Shown piece after piece: positions 35,902-44,311 of a DNA stretch of 64,000 nucleotides. The position numbers and the translations under genes are program-made. The DNA is from Eubacterium sp. (GTDB taxonomy: Bacteria; Bacillota; Clostridia; Lachnospirales; Lachnospiraceae): assembly GCA_021769425.1 (NCBI GenBank), contig JAETSX010000001.1, positions 1 to 64,000 on the forward strand, read 5' to 3'. The notes beneath the pieces were generated by a model. The model was not told the origin of the DNA. It searched no databases and saw only the letters and a program-made list of their open reading frames with translations. How positions within the stretch are numbered: position 1 is the first letter of the stretch; each line of letters begins with the position of its first letter.

Positions 35902-36453
35902 TTATTCTCCCTGCACCGCAACTGTAATCCTGTCTTCCTCCAAACGGTAAAATTCCATCAATTCCTGTTTCAATTCGCCTGCCCTGGGATATTTGGAGCT
36001 GTCATCCCCAAAGGACACTTTAGGAACTGAAACGCCCTCTTCAGCCATGCTTACCTCCATAGCTATGGATTCCACCTGATAGTCCTCTGACAAATGCACC
36101 TCCACTCTGAGAGGCTGCAGTCCCTTTCCCTCTGCAATTTGGCCGACGTCCATTTCAATTGCGCGTTCATATTCCCGCACATACGCCTTTTTTTGGGTCT
36201 GCTCCAGATGTGCGGTATCCAGCTTGATATTGTCAAGCTCCTGAAAAAAACCTGCCTGGCTGATTTTTTGCATCAGCGCCTCTTCCTGCCCCAGAACAGA
36301 CAGTACCGGAGCAGCCACCAGAATCATCAAAAGCATTCCGGAAAAAAACCTGACATATTTTCGGTAGCTCTCTCTTGGCAGCAGATGAATGACGATATTC
36401 ATAAAAATGTAAAAGCAAACGATATTTTTTACCCAGGTATAGACAATTTCCAT
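35902..36453 (-). CDS. spoIIIAF: Stage III sporulation protein AF
   Basis: Component of the forespore-mother cell channel with two N-terminal membrane helices (IVCFYIFMNIVIHLLP and FFSGMLLMILVAAPVLSVLG) and a soluble domain with DVGQIAEGKGLQPLRVEVHL. About 183 residues from ATG 36453 (MEIVYTWVKNI, the usual SpoIIIAF opening) after AAAGGG; the track start adds ten residues. A 153-bp gap with a hairpin separates it from spoIIIAE, unusual in this operon. Confidence 0.93.
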   Translation of the reverse strand: MEIVYTWVKNIVCFYIFMNIVIHLLPRESYRKYVRFFSGMLLMILVAAPVLSVLGQEEALMQKISQAGFFQELDNIKLDTAHLEQTQKKAYVREYERAIEMDVGQIAEGKGLQPLRVEVHLSEDYQVESIAMEVSMAEEGVSVPKVSFGDDSSKYPRAGELKQELMEFYRLEEDRITVAVQGE

Positions 36454-36512
36454 TCCCTTTCCCCTTTCATGATATAGCGGCAATTTTCCTTTGTGCGGCT
36501 GTGTGCATATTG

Positions 36513-36549
36513 TTATACTTAGCGTCAGTTTTTTCGACGCTTAGTATAA
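36513..36549 (-). promoter_or_regulatory. Hairpin inside the spoIIIA operon (between AE and AF)
   Basis: TTATACTTAGCGTC pairs with GACGCTTAGTATAA (one T-T mismatch) around a 9-base loop. Without a T-run on the transcribed strand it is more likely a processing or stability hairpin than a full terminator. Confidence 0.5.
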
Positions 36550-36606
36550 AAGGCTGCTCTGTCTAAACTTTCCTTGAGAAACGCTGCTGCCCCCTTCTTA
36601 GGAATT

Positions 36607-37878
36607 TTAATGGTTATAGGTAGTAGCCGCCGTCACCATGGCGATGGTGACCAGAAACATCACCGCAGTGGTCACCACTGTCTTTCCCAGCATCCTTCCG
36701 CTCTCTCCTGCGCTGCTGATGCAGCCAATCATCCGTTTGTCTGAAATGGGCTGAATCACCGCCGCCAGTATTTTATAGAGAAAGGTCATAACGCCGACTT
36801 TAATCAGCGGCTCTGCACACAGCGCCAAAAGCGCCAGAATCGCCGCAAGGCCGATCCCGTTTTTAATGATAATTCCGGAACCCACCATAATCTCTGTCAC
36901 TGCATTGATGGAAGTTCCAAGCCCCGGCAGCATGCCTGCCGTCTTGGAAATCAGACCTGTTTTAAAGCTATCAATCACCGGCGTCAGCAGATTCTGCACC
37001 ACATTAATTCCGATTACAATGGTAAACAGGAATTTCAGCGCCCAGGTAACGCCGAATTTCAGCAGCTCCGTCATTTTCGACAGCAGCTCCTCTTCTGTGA
37101 GATAATTCATAAGTTCCAGCGCCATATAAATCTGTACAGCCGGAAGAATCAGGTATTTCAATACCCATTCCATGCCATAAATCAAAAGAAAGGTCATATC
37201 ATAAAATCCCGCCGCCGTGGTAATCTGACCGGAAAACGCCATACTCATGGTAAAGGTGGGAATCAGCGCTTTCAGAAATACCATCATCCCTTCCAATACC
37301 TCTGCCGACACATCCCGGAGGATAAAAAAGGATTTCATCAAAAGCACCAGAAGCAGCATGTACACCAGATAAAAACTGATTTCCGTCACCGCCGGATTTT
37401 CAAATACATCCGCAAAATTATACAAAATGGCAAATGCCAGGCACAGCAGCACGATCTGCACCAGCGTTTTCCGAAAAGCGGTAATTTCTCCGAATATCAT
37501 ATTGAAGATTTCTTGTATCAGCCAGCCTTTGTCAATTTCCTCTCCTGCAATCAAACGTTCCACCAGATCTTTGAAATTAAGTTCCTTTGTAATCTCCTGC
37601 TGGCCCAATATCCCGTCAATATCGGAAAAATCCAATTCTGCCAGATAAGACTCCACTTCTGATAATGTCTCGTAAGACGCCGTTTCTTCTTGCACTTCCG
37701 ATAATGTTTCGTAAGACGCCGTTTCTTTTTGCATTTCATATTTCCCGGGCTCCGCTCCATATATTTTCCCTGACAGCAGAAATATACCTGCCGCCATCCC
37801 AAAAGCATACATCCATCCTCTTCGTATGGCTGCCCGTTTCTGCGGAATATGTATCCATCCTCTTTTCAACCTGCCCAC
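36607..37878 (-). CDS. spoIIIAE: Stage III sporulation protein AE
   Basis: Polytopic membrane protein of the SpoIIIA channel, 423 residues with about eight membrane helices and a signal-like start (RRGWMYAFGMAAGIFLLSGKIYGAE). Typical SpoIIIAE blocks are VETFKTGLISKTAGMLPGLGTSI-like sequence (here SFKTGLISKTAGMLPGLGTSINAVTE) and GIGLAAILALLALCAEPLIKVG. The segment before the first helix contains a 13-residue tandem duplication (ETASYETLSEV twice; separate entry). The GTG at 37878 lies one base from the spoIIIAD stop; TTG at 37869 after GAGGTG is an alternative start. Confidence 0.95.
   Translation of the reverse strand: MGRLKRGWIHIPQKRAAIRRGWMYAFGMAAGIFLLSGKIYGAEPGKYEMQKETASYETLSEVQEETASYETLSEVESYLAELDFSDIDGILGQQEITKELNFKDLVERLIAGEEIDKGWLIQEIFNMIFGEITAFRKTLVQIVLLCLAFAILYNFADVFENPAVTEISFYLVYMLLLVLLMKSFFILRDVSAEVLEGMMVFLKALIPTFTMSMAFSGQITTAAGFYDMTFLLIYGMEWVLKYLILPAVQIYMALELMNYLTEEELLSKMTELLKFGVTWALKFLFTIVIGINVVQNLLTPVIDSFKTGLISKTAGMLPGLGTSINAVTEIMVGSGIIIKNGIGLAAILALLALCAEPLIKVGVMTFLYKILAAVIQPISDKRMIGCISSAGESGRMLGKTVVTTAVMFLVTIAMVTAATTYNH
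37654..37731. repeat. 39-bp tandem duplication inside spoIIIAE
   Basis: 37654-37692 and 37693-37731 differ at only three bases and encode two copies of a 13-residue unit, in frame, between the signal segment and the first membrane helix. Confidence 0.9.
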
Positions 37879-37879
37879 C

Positions 37880-38266
37880 TCAACTTAAGAACTCCCCTAT
37901 GGTTTCCAACAGCGCCAGCAGCACCGGCATGCTGATCACAAGAATCGACAGTTTTCCAAACATCTCAATCTGACCTGCCACCGCCTGATAACCCGCATCT
38001 TTGCAAAGATTGGAAGAAAATTCCGCCACATAGGTGATTCCAATCATTTTAATCAAAATGGCAATATATCCGGTATCCAGCCTGACATAGTCCTGCATCC
38101 TGCCTATCACTGACAGCACCAGCTCCAGCTTGGACATAATAAAATAAAAAATACACAGGGACACCCCCAGGGTAACGAACAGCTCATATTCCTTCTTCTG
38201 CTCTTTTAACATAATCCCAAGCAGCATTCCCGCAATGCCCAGAACTGCAATCTTTAAAATATCCAT
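37880..38266 (-). CDS. spoIIIAD: Stage III sporulation protein AD
   Basis: Small membrane protein of the SpoIIIA channel, about 128 residues with three or four helices: MDILKIAVLGIAGMLLGIMLKEQKKEY, FVTLGVSLCIFYFIMSKLELVL and LIKMIGITYVAEFSSNLCKDAGY, the latter typical of SpoIIIAD. I start at ATG 38266, with GGAG upstream, rather than 38290. It is separated from spoIIIAC by 122 bp, where other operons have almost none, and runs into spoIIIAE. Confidence 0.94.
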   Translation of the reverse strand: MDILKIAVLGIAGMLLGIMLKEQKKEYELFVTLGVSLCIFYFIMSKLELVLSVIGRMQDYVRLDTGYIAILIKMIGITYVAEFSSNLCKDAGYQAVAGQIEMFGKLSILVISMPVLLALLETIGEFLS

Positions 38267-38388
38267 TCTCTGACTCTCCATGATCCTCAAATTTCTTAAA
38301 CAAGCTCTAATACTACAGCGAACTTTTTATAATTGAATGCAGATGAAAATACAGAATTTCCCATCCCTTTCTTTCCGGCTCCATCCAT

Positions 38389-38583
38389 TTACAATGCAAA
38401 CAGGTTCCTCATGGTCTCAAATAATTCATAAATATAAGGCACTATCCAAAACAGTACAATCAAAAGTCCCGCCAGACTGGTGAGAAATGCATGCTCCTCC
38501 CGCCCGCTGTGTTTTAAGACCTGACTCAATACGGTAACCAGTATTCCCACTGCCGCAATTTTAAAAATCAAACTTATACTCAT
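38389..38583 (-). CDS. spoIIIAC: Stage III sporulation protein AC
   Basis: 64-residue membrane protein with two helices and the typical opening SISLIFKIAAVGILVTVLSQVLKHSGREEHAFLTS. The ATG at 38583 has GGAGG 5 bases upstream; the track start at 38640 would extend it into the end of spoIIIAB. It belongs to the SpoIIIA channel made by the mother cell. Confidence 0.95.
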   Translation of the reverse strand: MSISLIFKIAAVGILVTVLSQVLKHSGREEHAFLTSLAGLLIVLFWIVPYIYELFETMRNLFAL

Positions 38584-38606
38584 AGCTTCCTCCGTACGTC
38601 CCCACA

Positions 38607-39122
38607 CTATATCAGCAGAATTACCAGAAACAAACCGCACATCAGGCTTAAGGTACGGGCCACTTTCTGCCTGTCCTTCAATTCTTTCTGGGCCCTCTGG
38701 ATAAACACTTCCGTCTGCTCCATATACAGTTCCAGATTCTTTAACTGCATCTGCACATCCAGATATCCGAAATTCTCTCCCGCCCGCTTAAACAGCCCCT
38801 GTTCTTCCCTGGTAAAATAAAATTTTCCCGATTCTTCCTCTACCAGCCTGCTCCAGAATTCCCCGATACTCTCCTCATTTTCCTCCAGTTCCTCTGCCGC
38901 CCGTTTCAAAAAATCTGAAAAAGGCGCTTTTCCCTGGGTGGCTATCTGAAGAAACGCCTCCCTTAAGGGAGTCCTGGCATAAGCAATCTCTCCCTGCAGC
39001 ATCAAAAACATCTCCTTCATGCCAATCAGTTGCTCCACATGCTCTTTCAGTTCCTCATTGATTTTCCAGCCATACAAAAGAGATGCTGCAAGAACCAAAA
39101 GGCTTCCCAATAATTTCAGCAT
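38607..39122 (-). CDS. spoIIIAB: Stage III sporulation protein AB
   Basis: 171-residue protein with membrane helices at both ends (LLGSLLVLAASLLYGW and LSLMCGLFLVILLI) and a helical middle (GEIAYARTPLREAFLQIA, FKRAGENFGYLDVQMQLKNLELY). It is related to type II secretion GspF-like proteins. The start overlaps spoIIIAA by 7 bp; spoIIIAC follows after 23 bp. Confidence 0.94.
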   Translation of the reverse strand: MLKLLGSLLVLAASLLYGWKINEELKEHVEQLIGMKEMFLMLQGEIAYARTPLREAFLQIATQGKAPFSDFLKRAAEELEENEESIGEFWSRLVEEESGKFYFTREEQGLFKRAGENFGYLDVQMQLKNLELYMEQTEVFIQRAQKELKDRQKVARTLSLMCGLFLVILLI

Positions 39123-40072
39123 AATTTCTGCAGCTTTCCGTCGTATACGGAAAACCTTCTCTCCCCTTTCTCTCCCAGGTTCAGCAGCACAAACCGTTCA
39201 AAGTACTCCTTCTTCAACCATCTCTTTAAATACATTTTTTCCTGCAGTTCCTGAATACTTCCTGCATGCATGGTGCCCAGAATCCGGCAGCCGCAGTGGA
39301 GTACTTCCTCCACTGCCAGGCAGTCTTCTTTCCCGCCCAGTTCATCCACCGCAATAATCTGCGGCGACATGCTCCGTATCAGAAGCCGCATTCCCTCCGC
39401 CTTGGGACAGGCATCTAATACATCCGTCCGACAGCCCAGGTCATTCTGAGGAATCCCGAAAAAGCTGGCCGCCACCTCCCCCCGCTCGTCCACCAGGCCG
39501 ATTTTCTCTCCCGGCAGAATCTTGGTTCCTTCTGACAGCAGGCGGATACAATCCCGGAGCATGGTTGTCTTCCCCACTCCGGGAGGCGAAAGCAGCAATG
39601 TATTATAAATTCCCCCCGCTCGGCACAGCCATGGAAGAAGCTCTTTGGCACAGTCCTTCTTCTGTCTTGCCACACGGATATTCAGGCTGGAAATATTGCG
39701 AATTGCCATAATTTTGCCTTGTTCACAGACAGTTTTCCCAGCCACCCCGATCCGGTGTCCGCCCTGAATGGTAAAAAAACCATTCCGTATTTCTTCCTCC
39801 AGGGCATACATGGAATACTGACTCATTCTGGCTAAAGTTTCTTTCATATCCTGCTCTGTCCAGAGATAGGCATTTTGGGCACTTTTCGGAATGAACCGCT
39901 CCTCCCTTACCAGACATCCTTCGCTGCTCCAGAACCATTCTGTTCCCCGGCCTGAGATTATCACAGGCTGTCCGATCCGCAGTCTGATTTCTTCCGGTTC
40001 CTTGTTTCTTTCAAAGCTTTTTCGGCAGAGTTCCCTTAAGGCTCCCGGAAATACCCGGATAATTTCTTCCAT
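39116..40072 (-). CDS. spoIIIAA: Stage III sporulation protein AA (ATPase)
   Basis: Cytoplasmic secretion-type ATPase that powers the SpoIIIA-SpoIIQ channel. The 318-residue protein has Walker A LSPPGVGKTTMLRD, Walker B IIAVDELGG and the family block IRNISSLNIRVARQ. The ATG at 40072 has AAAGGAGG 4 bases upstream; the track start adds 19 residues. It is first in the operon, downstream of a sigma-E-like promoter. Confidence 0.95.
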   Translation of the reverse strand: MEEIIRVFPGALRELCRKSFERNKEPEEIRLRIGQPVIISGRGTEWFWSSEGCLVREERFIPKSAQNAYLWTEQDMKETLARMSQYSMYALEEEIRNGFFTIQGGHRIGVAGKTVCEQGKIMAIRNISSLNIRVARQKKDCAKELLPWLCRAGGIYNTLLLSPPGVGKTTMLRDCIRLLSEGTKILPGEKIGLVDERGEVAASFFGIPQNDLGCRTDVLDACPKAEGMRLLIRSMSPQIIAVDELGGKEDCLAVEEVLHCGCRILGTMHAGSIQELQEKMYLKRWLKKEYFERFVLLNLGEKGERRFSVYDGKLQKLC

Positions 40073-40186
40073 GCGCCCTCCTTTCTGCTGCAGCATTCCG
40101 AATTCCTTTCCTGCCGCATTGTGCTGCAATCATTCTAATCTCTTTACCGCTGCTTCCTGCTATCCATCTTTTTGTACCTGATTCCA

Positions 40187-40215
40187 TATATATGTACAGG
40201 CCTGGAGAAATATTC
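40187..40215 (-). promoter_or_regulatory. Candidate sigma-E promoter of the spoIIIA operon
   Basis: Minus strand GAATATT, 14-base spacer, CATATATA, against the known B. subtilis sigma-E pattern (GMATATT, CATACANT). The operon is sigma-E controlled in Bacillus. It lies about 115 bp before spoIIIAA and directly after the preceding terminator. Confidence 0.55.
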
Positions 40216-40224
40216 CTCTTGATT

Positions 40225-40281
40225 AAAAAAGCTCCTTTCCGGTAAGAAATCAATCCATTAGAATTCTTACCGGAAAAGAGC
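40225..40281 (-). terminator. Strong terminator upstream of the spoIIIA promoter
   Basis: An 18-bp stem with one mismatch (GCTCTTTTCCGGTAAGAA with TTCTTACCGGAAAGGAGC on the minus strand), a 15-base loop and a TTTTTT tail. It follows the unassigned 40282-40476 segment. Confidence 0.85.
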
Positions 40282-40476
40282 CTTCGATATTTCCTAAAAC
40301 CAAAATTTATTTTCCTGAAATTGAACAAAGTGGCAAACCCACCTCAACTCCCCCGCCCCTCAATCCCCCAGGGATTGCACACTTTGGGCACCGTGCACAT
40401 TTGCGAAGCAATATCTACCTCTTGTGCGAGTACCCTCGCTTCGCTGGGGCAGACTCTGCGCATCTTTATTTTTTAT
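40282..40476 (-). other. Structured non-coding segment, possible small RNA or repeat
   Basis: Between the rpsU terminator and the strong terminator at 40225-40281 there is no good coding frame. On the minus strand the segment contains GCGAAGC/GCTTCGC stems, a GTGCAC palindrome and a G-rich run (GGGGCGGGGGAG). No convincing promoter is seen, so it may instead be a dispersed element. The plus-strand ORF over it has no ribosome site. Confidence 0.3.
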
Positions 40477-40554
40477 CTTAAAGGAAATCCGAAGGAATTT
40501 CCTTTAAGACAAGAAAAGCCTTGTATCATCTATTCCCATAGTTGATACAAGGCT
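40477..40554 (-). terminator. Terminator of rpsU plus second hairpin
   Basis: A perfect 12-bp stem (AGCCTTGTATCA, 40517-40554, 14-base loop) followed on the minus strand by TTTTCTT ends rpsU. A second perfect 12-bp hairpin (CTTAAAGGAAAT, 40477-40508) follows at once. Confidence 0.85.
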
Positions 40555-40565
40555 CTTTCTCTTAA

Positions 40566-40742
40566 TTAATTATATTTACGCTTCCTTGCCGCTTCGGATT
40601 TCTTCTTGCGTCTTACGCTTGGCTTTTCGTAATGCTCTCTCTTACGAATCTCCTGCTGAATACCAGCCTTCGCACAGTTTCTTTTGAATCTGCGTAAAGC
40701 GCTATCCAAAGTTTCGTTTTCTTTTACGATAACATTTGACAT
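40566..40742 (-). CDS. rpsU: 30S ribosomal protein S21
   Basis: 58-residue basic protein of the small subunit, absent from the ORF track because of its length. Translation gives [19 protein letters not shown] at the start, [18 protein letters not shown] in the middle and a Lys/Arg tail ending KRKYN, the standard S21 sequence. It has its own sigma-A promoter (40820-40847) and terminator, so it is monocistronic, between alaS and the spoIIIA operon. Confidence 0.97.
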   Translation of the reverse strand: MSNVIVKENETLDSALRRFKRNCAKAGIQQEIRKREHYEKPSVRRKKKSEAARKRKYN

Positions 40743-40819
40743 AGTCTCACACCTAACCTCCCTCCAGTTGCGTATTGTGCATATTCAACTGTTTGGGTCA
40801 TTTTATTGCACTGCTATTA

Positions 40820-40847
40820 ATTATAACAGATATTTCCGGTAAGTCAA
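40820..40847 (-). promoter_or_regulatory. Sigma-A promoter of rpsU
   Basis: Minus strand TTGACT, 16-base spacer, TATAAT, about 78 bp before the start codon. Confidence 0.8.
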
Positions 40848-40922
40848 CCATTTTTAAGGAAAACTTTTAAATACTGATCCCCATCTATGGCTGCCCGTGC
40901 CTTTCGGCCGTCCCCGGCGCTC

Positions 40923-43580
40923 TTAGAGCTGACCCTCCAGAACAGTTTTCGCTTCCTTGATGGCCTCAGGAATTCCTGCCGGATTCTTGCCGCCGGCCTG
41001 TGCCATGTTGGGACGTCCGCCGCCCCCGCCTCCTACTTTTCCTGCAATAGCCTTGATTAAATTGCCTGCATGAGCGCCTTTCTTCATCGCTTCCTCCGTG
41101 GCCATGGCAATCAGGTTCACCTTGCCGTCTTTTTCGGAGGCAAGCACCACCACGCCTTCGCCCAGCTGCTCTTTTAACTGATCGCCCAAATCCCGCAATC
41201 CGTTCATATCCACTCCTGCAACGCTGGAAGCCAAAAGCTTAATGCCTTTTACCTCTGTCACCTGGTTCATCACATCGCCCAGGGCATTCTGAGCCGCCTT
41301 GCTCTTTAAAGATTCATTCTCACTCTGCAGCGATTTCAGATCTGCCATAAGATGCTCTAATTTCTCTACCAGCCCTGCCGGATTAGTCTTTACTGTTTTG
41401 GCCGCCGCATGAAGAGTTTCTTCCAATTTATCATAATATTCAAACACTGCCTTGGAGGTCAGCGCTTCAATTCGGCGCATGCCGGCTGCCACTCCTGACT
41501 CAGATATAATCTTAAAGGCGCTGATACTGCTGGTATTTTCCACATGGGTTCCTCCACACAGTTCTACGGAGAAATCTCCCATCTTCACTACCCGGACAGA
41601 ATCGCCGTATTTTTCGCCGAATAATGCCATAGCTCCCGTCTTTTTTGCTTCTTCTAAGCTCATCACTTCCGTTACAACCGGAAGGGAAGCTGCAATTTTC
41701 TCATTGACAATGGCTTCTGTCCGCGCAATTTCTTCCGGTGTCATAGCCGCAAAGTGAGAAAAGTCAAACCGAAGCCTGTCCGCATTCACATCGGAACCAT
41801 GCTGCTCCACATGGGTGCCCAGCACTTCCCGAAGAGCCTTCTGCAGCAGATGGGTGGCGCTGTGGTTCCTTCCAATCAGCCCCCGCTGTTCTTCTGCCAC
41901 GGACAGTTCCACGGTATCGCCTGTTTTAAACATTCCCAGAGTCACTATGCCCACATGGCCGATCCGTCCGCCCCGCAGATGGATGACATCCTCTACCCGA
42001 AATTCATTCTCTCCGGCACGGATTACGCCTGTGTCAGCATTCTGCCCTCCCATGGTAGCATAGAAAGGCGTTTCTTTTACAATAATCGTCCCCCGCTCTC
42101 CGTCGGACAATGCCTCTGTCAATTCTGTTTCCGTGGTTAATACCGTAATCTCTGAACTGTGCAAAAGCCTGTCATATCCCACGAATTCTGTGGTAACCGA
42201 AGGGTCAATTTCATCGTACACGGTAGCGTCCGCACCCATGTAATTGGTTTCTTTCCTTGCATTTCTGGCTTTGTTCCTCTGATCTTCCATGCAGCTGCGA
42301 AATCCCTCTTCGTCGATGGAAAATCCTTTTTCCTCCAGGATTTCCTGCGTCAGATCCACCGGGAATCCGTAGGTGTCATACAGCTTAAAGGTATTTTCTC
42401 CCGACAATACCTTGGTTCCCTCCGCCTGCATTGCTTCCTGCATTTCTGCCAGAATGCTGAGCCCCTGGTCGATGGTCTTGTCAAATTTCTCTTCTTCCTG
42501 GGTCAATACTTTAAAAATAAATTCTTTCTTTTCTTCCAGTTCCGGATATCCGTCTTTGCTCTCTGCAATCACTGTGGCGCTTAAGGTTGCAAGGAACTTC
42601 CCGCTGATTCCAAGAAGCCTGCCGTGGCGGGCCGCGCGGCGGATCAGACGGCGGAGCACATAGCCCCGCCCTTCATTGCTGGGCATAATGCCGTCAGAAA
42701 TCATAAAGGTTGCGGAACGCATATGATCTGTAATCAGCCGAATGGACACATCGTCCATGGCGTCTGTCTGATACGTCTTGCCGGACACCTGGCATACCTT
42801 GTCCCGGATTGCCTTCATGGTATCAATATCAAACACGGAATTCACATCCTGAACCACTACCGCCAGACGCTCTAAACCCATGCCCGTATCAATATTTTTA
42901 TTGGCAAGCTCTTCATAATTCCCGTGTCCGTCTCCGTTAAACTGGGTGAATACGTTATTCCACACTTCCATAAAACGGTCGCATTCGCAGCCCACCTTAC
43001 AATCCGGGCTGCCGCAGCCGTAAGCCTCTCCCCTGTCATAATAAATCTCAGAACAGGGGCCGCAGGGGCCTGCGCCGTGCTCCCAGAAATTATCGCATTT
43101 GCCATTTTCATCCCGATAAAACCGGGTAATCTTCTCCGGGGGAACTCCCACTTCCTTCGTCCAGATCTCAAAGGCTTCCTCATCCTCTCCGTAAATGGAG
43201 GGATAGAGCCGCTCCGGTTCCATGCCAATGACCTCTGTCAAAAATTCCCAGCTCCAGGCAATGGCTTCCTTCTTAAAATAATCTCCAAAAGAAAAATTGC
43301 CCAGCATTTCAAAAAAAGTAAGATGTCTTGCCGTCTTTCCTACATTCTCTATATCTCCGGTACGAATACACTTCTGGCAGGTAGTCACGCGTTTTTGGGG
43401 CGGAATCTCCTGTCCGGTAAAATATGGCTTCAGCGGCGCCATACCCGCATTGATAAGCAGCAGGCTGTTATCGTTGTGGGGCACCAGAGAAAAGCTCTTC
43501 ATCGCCAGATGATCCTTGCTTTCAAAAAATTCCAGATACATCCTGCGCAATTCATTTACTCCATACTTCTTCACGACCAA
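40923..43580 (-). CDS. alaS: Alanyl-tRNA synthetase
   Basis: Charges tRNA-Ala. The 885-residue protein has the complete order: class II catalytic core (NDNSLLLINAGMAPLKPYF), tRNA-recognition domain, editing domain with the zinc motifs HSATHLL and CGGTHVENT, and the C-Ala domain ending in a glycine-rich GGGGGGRPNMAQAGG. No T-box leader is possible in the short upstream gap. It probably shares a promoter with the 48-residue membrane protein just upstream. Confidence 0.98.
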   Translation of the reverse strand: MVVKKYGVNELRRMYLEFFESKDHLAMKSFSLVPHNDNSLLLINAGMAPLKPYFTGQEIPPQKRVTTCQKCIRTGDIENVGKTARHLTFFEMLGNFSFGDYFKKEAIAWSWEFLTEVIGMEPERLYPSIYGEDEEAFEIWTKEVGVPPEKITRFYRDENGKCDNFWEHGAGPCGPCSEIYYDRGEAYGCGSPDCKVGCECDRFMEVWNNVFTQFNGDGHGNYEELANKNIDTGMGLERLAVVVQDVNSVFDIDTMKAIRDKVCQVSGKTYQTDAMDDVSIRLITDHMRSATFMISDGIMPSNEGRGYVLRRLIRRAARHGRLLGISGKFLATLSATVIAESKDGYPELEEKKEFIFKVLTQEEEKFDKTIDQGLSILAEMQEAMQAEGTKVLSGENTFKLYDTYGFPVDLTQEILEEKGFSIDEEGFRSCMEDQRNKARNARKETNYMGADATVYDEIDPSVTTEFVGYDRLLHSSEITVLTTETELTEALSDGERGTIIVKETPFYATMGGQNADTGVIRAGENEFRVEDVIHLRGGRIGHVGIVTLGMFKTGDTVELSVAEEQRGLIGRNHSATHLLQKALREVLGTHVEQHGSDVNADRLRFDFSHFAAMTPEEIARTEAIVNEKIAASLPVVTEVMSLEEAKKTGAMALFGEKYGDSVRVVKMGDFSVELCGGTHVENTSSISAFKIISESGVAAGMRRIEALTSKAVFEYYDKLEETLHAAAKTVKTNPAGLVEKLEHLMADLKSLQSENESLKSKAAQNALGDVMNQVTEVKGIKLLASSVAGVDMNGLRDLGDQLKEQLGEGVVVLASEKDGKVNLIAMATEEAMKKGAHAGNLIKAIAGKVGGGGGGRPNMAQAGGKNPAGIPEAIKEAKTVLEGQL

Positions 43581-43593
43581 TTTCCTCCACTGT

Positions 43594-43740
43594 CTATTTC
43601 TCTTGCTGTGTCATTTCCGCTGCTGTTTTGCTGTCTTTTCTGTCACGCAGTTTCTTTCCCAGAAAAAGTCCGCATCCAGCCACTGCCGCCATAAGTATAA
43701 ACTTCAAGGCATACTGTATCAAACTGGCCAAAAACGTCAT
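43594..43740 (-). CDS. 48-residue single-pass membrane protein, unknown function
   Basis: Too short for the ORF track. Translation gives MTFLASLIQYALKFILMAAVAGCGLF, one hydrophobic helix, then a charged tail (GKKLRDRKDSKTAAEMTQQEK). AGGAGG lies 7 bases before ATG and a good promoter is 25 bp further up, so it is very likely translated. Its stop is 13 bp before alaS. I know no function for it. The ribosome site and operon placement are stronger evidence than the sequence itself. Confidence 0.8.
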   Translation of the reverse strand: MTFLASLIQYALKFILMAAVAGCGLFLGKKLRDRKDSKTAAEMTQQEK

Positions 43741-43764
43741 AAAAGCACCTCCTATCAAGTGTTA

Positions 43765-43793
43765 ATCATATCATATGGCAGGCCGATTTTCAA
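43765..43793 (-). promoter_or_regulatory. Sigma-A promoter of the small membrane protein-alaS operon
   Basis: Minus strand TTGAAA, 17-base spacer, TATGAT, ending 24 bp before the ATG of the 48-residue gene. Confidence 0.65.
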
Positions 43794-43816
43794 GAACGGC
43801 CAGGGATAAAACACTT

Positions 43817-44308
43817 TTATTCTGTCAGCGGAACATCTTCCAGCAAATTTTCCCCGTCCGCCGCCGAGGTGGCCAAGGCGTCACACCGTTCATTCATCAC
43901 ATGCCCGTCGTGGCCCTTGACCCAGATAAACCTTACCTGATGCGGCGCCATTGCTTTCAGCAGCGCTTTCCAGAGATCAATATTTTTCACTGGTTTCCCG
44001 TCTGATTTCTTCCAGCCCCTTTTCAGCCAGCCGGACACCCAGTTCTGGTTGAAAGCGTCTACCACATATTTGGAATCGGAATACAATTCCACCTGGCAGG
44101 GCCGGTTCAGTTCCTGCAGACTGCGGATCACTGCCATCAATTCCATGCGGTTGTTGGTGGTTTTTCGATAGCCCGCAGAAATTTCTTTTTTATAGATTTT
44201 CCCTTCCCGATCCATATAGACCAGAACTGCGCCGTAGCCCCCCGGCCCGTCGGGGTTGCCACGGGCGGCGCCGTCTGTATATATTTTTACATCCATATTT
44301 TCAGCCAT
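43817..44308 (-). CDS. rnhA: Ribonuclease HI
   Basis: Degrades the RNA strand of RNA-DNA hybrids. The 163-residue protein carries all acidic catalytic motifs: [12 protein letters not shown]-type (here [15 protein letters not shown]), [17 protein letters not shown] and ERCDALA, plus the basic [14 protein letters not shown] substrate loop found in type HI enzymes. The start could be ATG 44308 or 44296; the AAGGA touches the first one, so 44296 may be real. It begins 3 bp after the beta-helix gene. Confidence 0.95.
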   Translation of the reverse strand: MAENMDVKIYTDGAARGNPDGPGGYGAVLVYMDREGKIYKKEISAGYRKTTNNRMELMAVIRSLQELNRPCQVELYSDSKYVVDAFNQNWVSGWLKRGWKKSDGKPVKNIDLWKALLKAMAPHQVRFIWVKGHDGHVMNERCDALATSAADGENLLEDVPLTE

Positions 44309-44311
44309 TCC

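Noticed and set aside
40321-40545. 74-residue plus-strand ORF upstream of rpsU
   Set aside because: It runs through two terminator hairpins and lacks a ribosome site.
42600-42660. GC-rich CCTGCCGTGGCGGGCC stretch resembling the REP-like unit
   Set aside because: It lies in alaS and encodes the conserved RRLIRRAARHGRL motif; the likeness is due to coding sequence.
43741-43816. T-box leader for alaS
   Set aside because: Only 76 bp are available and an ordinary promoter fills them; no TGGN-type T-box core is seen.
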